A stretch of 64,000 nucleotides of DNA from Asterias amurensis (taxonomy: Eukaryota; Echinodermata; Asteroidea; Forcipulatida; Asteriidae). Where the stretch lies: the NCBI RefSeq assembly GCF_032118995.1, contig NC_092653.1:23455202-23519201 (forward strand), read 5' to 3'. The position numbers and the translations under genes were made by a program. Shown here in pieces: positions 58,501-64,000 of the stretch. A model generated the notes under the pieces. That model ran no database searches and was not told the origin of the DNA. It worked only from the letters and a program-made list of their open reading frames with translations. Within the stretch, counting starts at the first letter, position 1. Each line of letters opens with the position of its first letter.

Positions 58501-61500
58501 CCCATCACCATTCTCATCAAAGCTGACTGATTTTTCTGAGCCGACTGGACTTGTAAAATTGACATCTTGAAGATACTGAAACCATTGCTCAGGTTCAACA
58601 TCAGCGATGGCATCACAGATCTTCCCATTCGGGCAGGTATCATTGATAACGCCAGAGAGAGCAGTTGCGTAGACATAGATGGAATTAATCAAATCCTCAT
58701 AACCCAGGCTAGGCACATCACTTTGAGAAAGAACCTCTGATCCTAAAAGCAAGTACATTTAAAAAGTGTAAACCATAGAAAAACTAAGTTGGACTTCTCC
58801 AAGCTCGAAATATCCTCTAAAATGACAGAAAATTTCAGTATTTGGTCAGTAACCTTACTCCTATTCCAGCAGATCAGTGTTTGTTTTTTACACACACATA
58901 CTTTTATAAGGTATTAATTTTCAAGGCTGAAAGGTACACAAAAGTTAAAACGGAAGATATTGCTATGGTCTTGTAGTGTCAGTTTGAGCCTCCAGTACCT
59001 GTGGACTGGTGGATATTTGCACAAAACATAGTCCTGAAGAGGGGATGGGGAGGGAGGTTTGCAGCTCAGACACAACATAATAAAATCACATAATTCACAA
59101 TTCACAACATTCTCAACATACCTGTGCAGCTGACACCATATTTTGTACTACCACCAGGGAGATTGCATTTGAATTTCTCTTCCCAGAACTCATTGAAGAA
59201 GGGATTAGAGTCATCATCTTGTGGGGTTCTCCTCAGCAAGTAATCATAAAACATTGGGATGGGGAATGACTTGAAAAACACGGTCAAAGCTCCTGTTGGG
59301 TATGTTTGAAAGGCATTTGATTAGTTTTAACTTCCAAACTAGACTAGAGACCCCCATATCCTTCACATACAACACTCAACATCCAAAAGTTTGGAATTAG
59401 ATTAGATTTGTACGATTCTTTTACGATAACATTGATATCCAGACCTGCAGTTTAACTTTAAAAAAAAAAAAAAGTTAGACAACATCTTGAAGTTGGAGGA
59501 TTTGAGACCACTAGAATTTAGTGAACATTCATGACAATTACTATTTACGGTAGGTAAGCTATTAAATTGTGCAAGTTAAACAATAACCCAAAGTTAAGCA
59601 TTTTTGCTTTAAAAGACATATGAAGAAACTTGAAGCTAGGCAGCAGATTGGGGGGGGGTGGGTGGTTGCTTGCCTTTACCCCACCTCCTGTAAGTTACAA
59701 TTAGAAGCCAGGGTTTTTATCTGCAAGTTGAAAAGCACAAAGGGGAGTGCAAATCACACATCAAATCATGATCTTGCATTCGGCCACAGTACCCAAGTTT
59801 TCTTGTTATGACTGCTACATCAACATAATAACAAACATGTTTTAATTTCTCCTTTATTCTTTAATCACATACCAACAGCTAAAGCTTCCAATCCGGGAAT
59901 GACGTCTGACCTGGTACCCCAGATATCTGAGCCAATTATCTGGAAGTATCCAGGCTCCACATTTCTGTTAACCATCTCTTGAAACAGAGCGATGGCATGA
60001 TCATCTTCCAAGAAAAGCACAAGAACCCTGGCATCTGACTTTGCCAATAGATTACCCATGAGTGTGTCATAATCAGTGTTTGAATCTACAGTGTAGGAAT
60101 TAGCTACACACACTCCAACCTGTAAAGATAAAAAGAGACGTACTTTTCACGTTTGTCTTGCCACAGATGTTTGTTAGTTTTGCAGCACCCCAGAATAGGG
60201 TCTTGTACACTAGAAGGGAAGTCACTACAACCTGATTGACAGAGACAATCCACACTGGTCAATTTGTGAGTCAAGATTAACATTTCAAGAAAAATAACAG
60301 TACTGCAATTCATGGAATCAAAAATTAATGAGAGCTTCCCAAAGTAAAAGTGGCCCTTCCCTCTGATGTCAAATTTGTGTGCCTACTTTATCTTCGGATA
60401 AGAAAGTTACCAAAAAGAGCATTTCAAATTTTACCTTTCCTCCTGCTTCTTTAATGGCCATTGCACCACCTTCTCCATATGGCCCCTTTGAGTTGACAAT
60501 TTGTATATATGTTAATCCAAGACTCGCCAAGACCTCTGTTATCAGTGTAGCTTGTTTTGTATCTGAAGGAACCATACGTAAGAAGTTGCCAAACTGTTCT
60601 TTATCACTCAATGCTGGACTTGTTGCTAAGTTGGAAATCATTGGCACATCCACAATCTGGAGAACTTTGCTTTGTTCAATGGCTTTGCCACTACTCCCTG
60701 TATGCAATACACCCAAAAGGTAGGACTCATTATTGGTTGGGAACCCTCCATCAAAATCCCATCCCTTGAGCATTTGAAAAGCAACCCTTCCAGCATCCTC
60801 AGGAGTTCCGCAGATGGCAGTGAGAGGCACAGAGAGATGGATTTGTGGAAGGAGATCGGGGTTTTGATTGATTGCTTCAACAGCAAACCTAGCCGCTTCA
60901 GTTTTAAAGACAGTAATTTGGCGAAGGCTGCTGCATTCTTCTCCAGCTCTATGTAGCTCAAACAGACCTTCCAGGACAAACTCAGATTTCTGTTTGCAGA
61001 TGCTAGAATTACTGTCTTGACTGACATAACTGATCTCCTCCTTCATGAGGGTCAATCCTACATCTTCGCTCCATTCACCAACCTGGGGTTCAGGAAAAAG
61101 AAAAAAAGTCAATAACTGCTTTTCAAATCAACATTTAAACTGACGTTATACATGAATCAAGGATTGTTCATGTTTTTATGCAGCATACAGTAAATAAATA
61201 ATAAAAAACGTATTTATGACGCGCCTTTTCCAAAGGATACAAAGTATCGGTATGACTTAATAATTACCTCTTTGTAAAGGTATGTTCCATTTGTTTCAGT
61301 GATGAATTGGTAAACAGCAAAGAATCCAGCCCCATCACCGTTCTCATCAAAGCCGACTGATTTTTCTGAGCCGACTGGACTTGTAAATTCAACATCTTGA
61401 AGATACTGAAGCCATTGCCAAGGTTCAACATCAGCAACGGCATCACAGATCTTCCCATTTGGGCAGGTATCATTGATAACGTCAGAGAGAGCAGTTGCAT

Positions 61501-64000
61501 AGACATAAACTGAATTGATCAAGTCCTCCATACCCAGGCTGGTTATTTCACTTGATAACAAAACTTCTGATCCTGAAATCAAGAAATGAAATTATACTTT
61601 CTAACTATGCTTTTCAAGGTAAGTTGTTGTTTGAAGACATCAATAAATTTCATATGGTCAGGATGGTTACTGCAAAAAAAAACATTTCTGGTCATACTTT
61701 TTTTACTCAGACAATCTGACTAATAGTATTTCTGTTCACAAAATCCTCTTATTTTTACAAGGAGGGGAAAGTCTTGAATGAAGTCCAAAATATTTAGGGC
61801 TTATTCTTTGTGGCATAATTCCCTGCCACTGCTCCTTCTTTTTATGATAAATGACTTGGTTTCATTTGACTTGGTTTCATGCAACCAACCACTTGATATT
61901 CTATCTAAATGGCAATGGATCCTTCCCATGAAATATGCTAATTACATTCACGCATGCGTACAGACCCTGTTGGTTGGCAAACGCCATAAAGTTGAAGCAG
62001 ACGCGCAATCGCGTCTGCGACACGCACCCATTAGCCGTGTACAAAACAGCGCGATGTTCCCTCATTTTGCCAACCAAAACGTTAGTGATCACGCACTACG
62101 TGCAATTTACATGTTTCATGAGAAGGGTCTATTGACACAATGCATGTAGAACCTAATTTCTAGTACACCAGAACTTGACTACTTGGCACATGACTACTAA
62201 CACATTACAACAGTTATTGTATTAGTATGAACTAAAACATAACATAAAAAAAATTGTTTACAAAAATTTTCAATTGGAAAGGAACTCAGAATTGGCAATA
62301 CCTGTGCAGCTGACACCATAATTATTGTTCCCACCAGGGAGATCACATTGAAACTTCTGTGACCAGAATTCATTGAAGAAAGGATTATAGTTGTCATCCT
62401 GTGGGGTTCGACTTAGCAAGTAGTCTTCAAACGTCGGAATGAAGGATGACTTGAAATTCACAGTCAAAGCTCCTAATGATGGGATATTTAGACACAATAA
62501 TATAATAAAGGGCAGTGACAATTCTAACCTGTTTTTATCTGGTCAATTAGATTCAGTTGGCAGGGACCAAAGTTATAACCACTTGAGGAACTTAAAACAA
62601 CAGATAAAATAGTGGTTGAGGTTAGGGGGCACAAAAAATTCAAACATTGGAACATTAATTCTAAACGGAGTTTTCACAAAGAGAGATCCATTGCAAGTCG
62701 CAACACTAGCTGGCTAGTTCCTGCTAATGTAGAACATGTATCATAAAAGTTATTAAAACAAATCTGTTACAAATTTGTCATTTTGAAAAACAGCTTTTTG
62801 GGGGGTAGAAACACATCATAAAGTTTAACCGTTTTTCTTGTCTGTTTGAAAGCAATGTGGACATACCAACAGCTGGAGCTTCCAAGCCTGTAATGAAGTC
62901 TGACCTGGTACCCCAGGTATCTGAGCCAATTATCTGGAAGTATCCAGGCTCCACATTTCGGTTCACCATTTCTTGAAGCAGAGCTTTGATTTGATTGTCA
63001 TACAAGAAAAGCACAAGAACCCTGGCATCCCACACAGCCATGAGGTTGGACACAAGCCTGATATAATCACTGTTTGAATCTACAGTGTATGACTTTGCTA
63101 CACACACACCAACCTGTTGGGTCATAAAGTAAAAAAAACAGTTTCCTTCATTGAAATTATACTATCAGTTGCTCTAATTTACTCTTTAGTTAAGCAAATT
63201 AATGAGTAAAAAAAAAATAATAATAATAATCTGATTTATTTTGATGTTTATGTGGTTGCAAGTTCTTTTCTATGAACATGTTCATGGTATTTTAGCCTTA
63301 ACAATGGTACCTCTTACTTTTAAAATATGTTGAACATTTTAAACCAAAAACGTGGGGAATTTAATGTTTTTATATCATCATGAATAATAACTGAGAGGAT
63401 GAATGAACGGAAAAGTTGTCTTTTAACTTTGATCAACACATTGTAATGCACAAAAACCCACTGTATTTGTCTACCAACCCAGATTTTCTTTTTAAGTACC
63501 TACATGTATGACCAACAGGCCTTAGGAAACTTGTAAAAACCATACATAAACAACACTTAATCAACATGTGATTGGCTTAAGTTTAAGTCAGGTCGAAGAA
63601 AGGTACAAGTAAGGTCCTACTCGAGTCTAAGTTTGGTTAAAAAGACACTAATTTAACCTTGGGAACAGTGCTGGTAATGAAACAGAATGCTTTTTTACTT
63701 TGTTTTAAACTACCAAGAAAAAGGATAAAAGTGTAATTTTCTTACTAATACTTACTTTCTTTGATGCATCTTTTATGGCCTTGGCACCACCTTCCCCATA
63801 TGCACCTATGGAATTAACAACTTGTACATTCATCAGTCCAAGTCTCGCCAAAACCTCTGTTATCAGTGTAGCTTGTTTAGTATCTGAAGGAACCATACGT
63901 AAGAAGTTTCCAAACTGTTCTTTATCACTCAATGCTGGACTTGTTGCTAAGTTGGAAACGATTGGCAAATCCACAATTTGGAGAGTTTTGCTAACTTCAA
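54521..64000 (-). CDS. Class C (mGluR-like) GPCR with at least three tandem Venus-flytrap domains; 5' end outside window
   Basis: Exons on the - strand: 64000-63756 (partial), 63113-62867, 62472-62302, 61572-61268, 61082-60435, 60119-59873, 59292-59122, 58742-58441, 57743-57258, 56946-56044, 55534-54521. All junctions have GT-AG signals and the phases agree (0, 1, 1, 0 through each module), so the eleven exons make one continuous frame of about 1578 codons. The order is VFT-A (partial), VFT-B, VFT-C, short linker, seven-helix domain, short tail. Family knowledge: class C receptors bind amino acids or other small ligands in one VFT domain and signal through the helices. More than one VFT per chain is unusual. 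The gene is intact in every visible exon. Its ligand is unknown. The alternative, separate genes in tandem, is disfavoured because no signal peptide, helices or stop intervene. Confidence 0.88.
55668..55868. mobile_element. MITE in GPCR intron, ACACCCGTTT family
   Basis: Left ACACCCGTTTCAGACAGGTG then CTCCAGAGTCGCGCCGAACC; right GGTTCGGCGTGACTCTGGCG then TCTGTCTCAAACGGGTGT. The inverted repeats are about 44 bp with few mismatches, and the whole is 201 bp. It lies in the intron between the VFT-C and seven-helix exons. Confidence 0.8.
56044..57743 (-). CDS. VFT domain C of the GPCR (membrane-proximal)
   Basis: Exons 57743-57258 (486 nt) and 56946-56044 (903 nt). Opens with VGTWDELNGL closing domain B, a short Cys cluster CTGLCAEC, then LDILVILQLSERGEGLTC and LYTLDQVNNDSLLLPGVQ. 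It continues IPLVSNSATSTELGDAQE, SWRYVAVVYSNTPYGME and RFLWVGTDTWDSPSVVNR and ends near YDGLSWQFVI. Its exon structure differs from A and B: the second lobe is a single long exon. The SDT motif found in A and B is replaced by SAPFSSQAEA, so its pocket probably differs. It is the domain coupled to the helices. Confidence 0.9.
58013..58400. mobile_element. TTAA-flanked MITE in GPCR intron
   Basis: Left TTTAAAGGCAGAGGACACTA, right CCAATGGTGTCCACTGGCTT then TAA. The interior holds a secondary palindrome TTTCGAGACCTCAAG...TTGAGGTCTCGAAA around 58180-58220. It ends only 40 bases from the donor of exon 58742-58441, so it contributes the first part of that intron. Confidence 0.8.
58441..61082 (-). 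CDS. VFT domain B of the GPCR
   Basis: Exons 61082-60435 (648 nt), 60119-59873 (247 nt), 59292-59122 (171 nt) and 58742-58441 (302 nt). Starts VGEWSEDVGL, the closing VGxW of domain A, then FVLEGLFELHRAGEECS, typical of the mGluR N-lobe. It contains VSQDSNSS, FAVEAINQNPDLLPQIHL, SNLATSPALSDKEQFG, MVPSDTKQATLI, GPYGEGGAMAIK, FQIIGSDIWGTRSD and FDENGDGPALFAVYQL. It is complete. The pocket residues expected for alpha-amino-acid binding (Thr in ATS, Asp in SDT, Tyr in PYGE, Asp in GSD) are all present. It is very similar to domain A throughout. Confidence 0.9.
61268..64000 (-). CDS. VFT domain A of the GPCR (partial)
   Basis: Exons 64000-63756, 63113-62867 (247 nt), 62472-62302 (171 nt) and 61572-61268 (305 nt). 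Lobe motifs: IVSNLATSPALSDKEQFG and FLRMVPSDTKQATLITEV are the class C ligand-pocket region (Ser/Thr loop, then the SDT motif). AYGEGGAKA holds the conserved Tyr, and FQIIGSDTWGTRSD the conserved GSD. The last exon contains IYVYATALSD-like text (VYVYATALSDVINDTC) and FDENGDGAGFFAVYQF, the mGluR-type FDxNGD segment near the end of a VFT. The N-terminal lobe beginning lies beyond base 64000. Confidence 0.88.

Overview
This window is eukaryotic: genes are split into short exons with GT-AG introns, the intergenic DNA is AT-rich, and most of the sequence is tandem repeats, short inverted-repeat elements and tRNA-derived SINEs. Several repeat families resemble ones I remember from sea star genomes, mainly the element that begins and ends with AGGCAGTGGACACTATTG inside TTAA. 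I therefore infer an echinoderm, probably a forcipulatid sea star. That is an inference from memory, not a database result.

Only two genes can be named with confidence. Selenoprotein M (SELENOM, + strand, 46394-49002) has four exons, a signal peptide, a Cys-Ser-Gly-Sec redox motif with an in-frame TGA, and a C-terminal KDEL. A clear type II SECIS hairpin lies far downstream in the 3' UTR (about 49939-50012). The second gene is a class C (metabotropic-glutamate-like) GPCR on the - strand, entering from beyond base 64000 and ending near 54521. Its visible part encodes three consecutive Venus-flytrap (VFT) ligand-binding domains before a single seven-helix domain. Two of the VFT domains are exon-for-exon duplicates. 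This tandem-VFT receptor is the most interesting coding feature.

Layout. 1-14250: AT-rich DNA with no recognisable gene except isolated exon candidates at 4064-4152 and 12967-13038, one SINE and two inverted-repeat elements. 14250-15500: 157-bp tandem repeat. 16000-18772: terminal exons of an unidentified + strand gene. 17865-20363: a cluster of inverted-repeat elements. 20720-20860: telomere-like DNA. 21240-22660: 110-bp tandem repeat. 23300-23500: two convergent tRNA-like segments. 26100-31720: decayed retroelement, probably DIRS-type, with its 5' part repeated about every 0.8-0.9 kb. 32530-34500: array of an unusually conserved 60-bp core. 35000-37630: a - strand series of duplicated exons and a Cys-rich ORF. 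38700-43260: 60-bp minisatellite containing a 467-bp duplication. 43950-44830: 148-bp repeat. 45900-46150: divergent promoter. 46140-50105: SELENOM. 50151-54500: mobile-element debris. 54521-64000: the GPCR.

SELENOM is predicted to be an ER-lumenal redox protein and the GPCR a cell-surface receptor. Nothing in the sequence links them functionally. Everything else is either repeats or short exon candidates whose expression cannot be judged from sequence alone.
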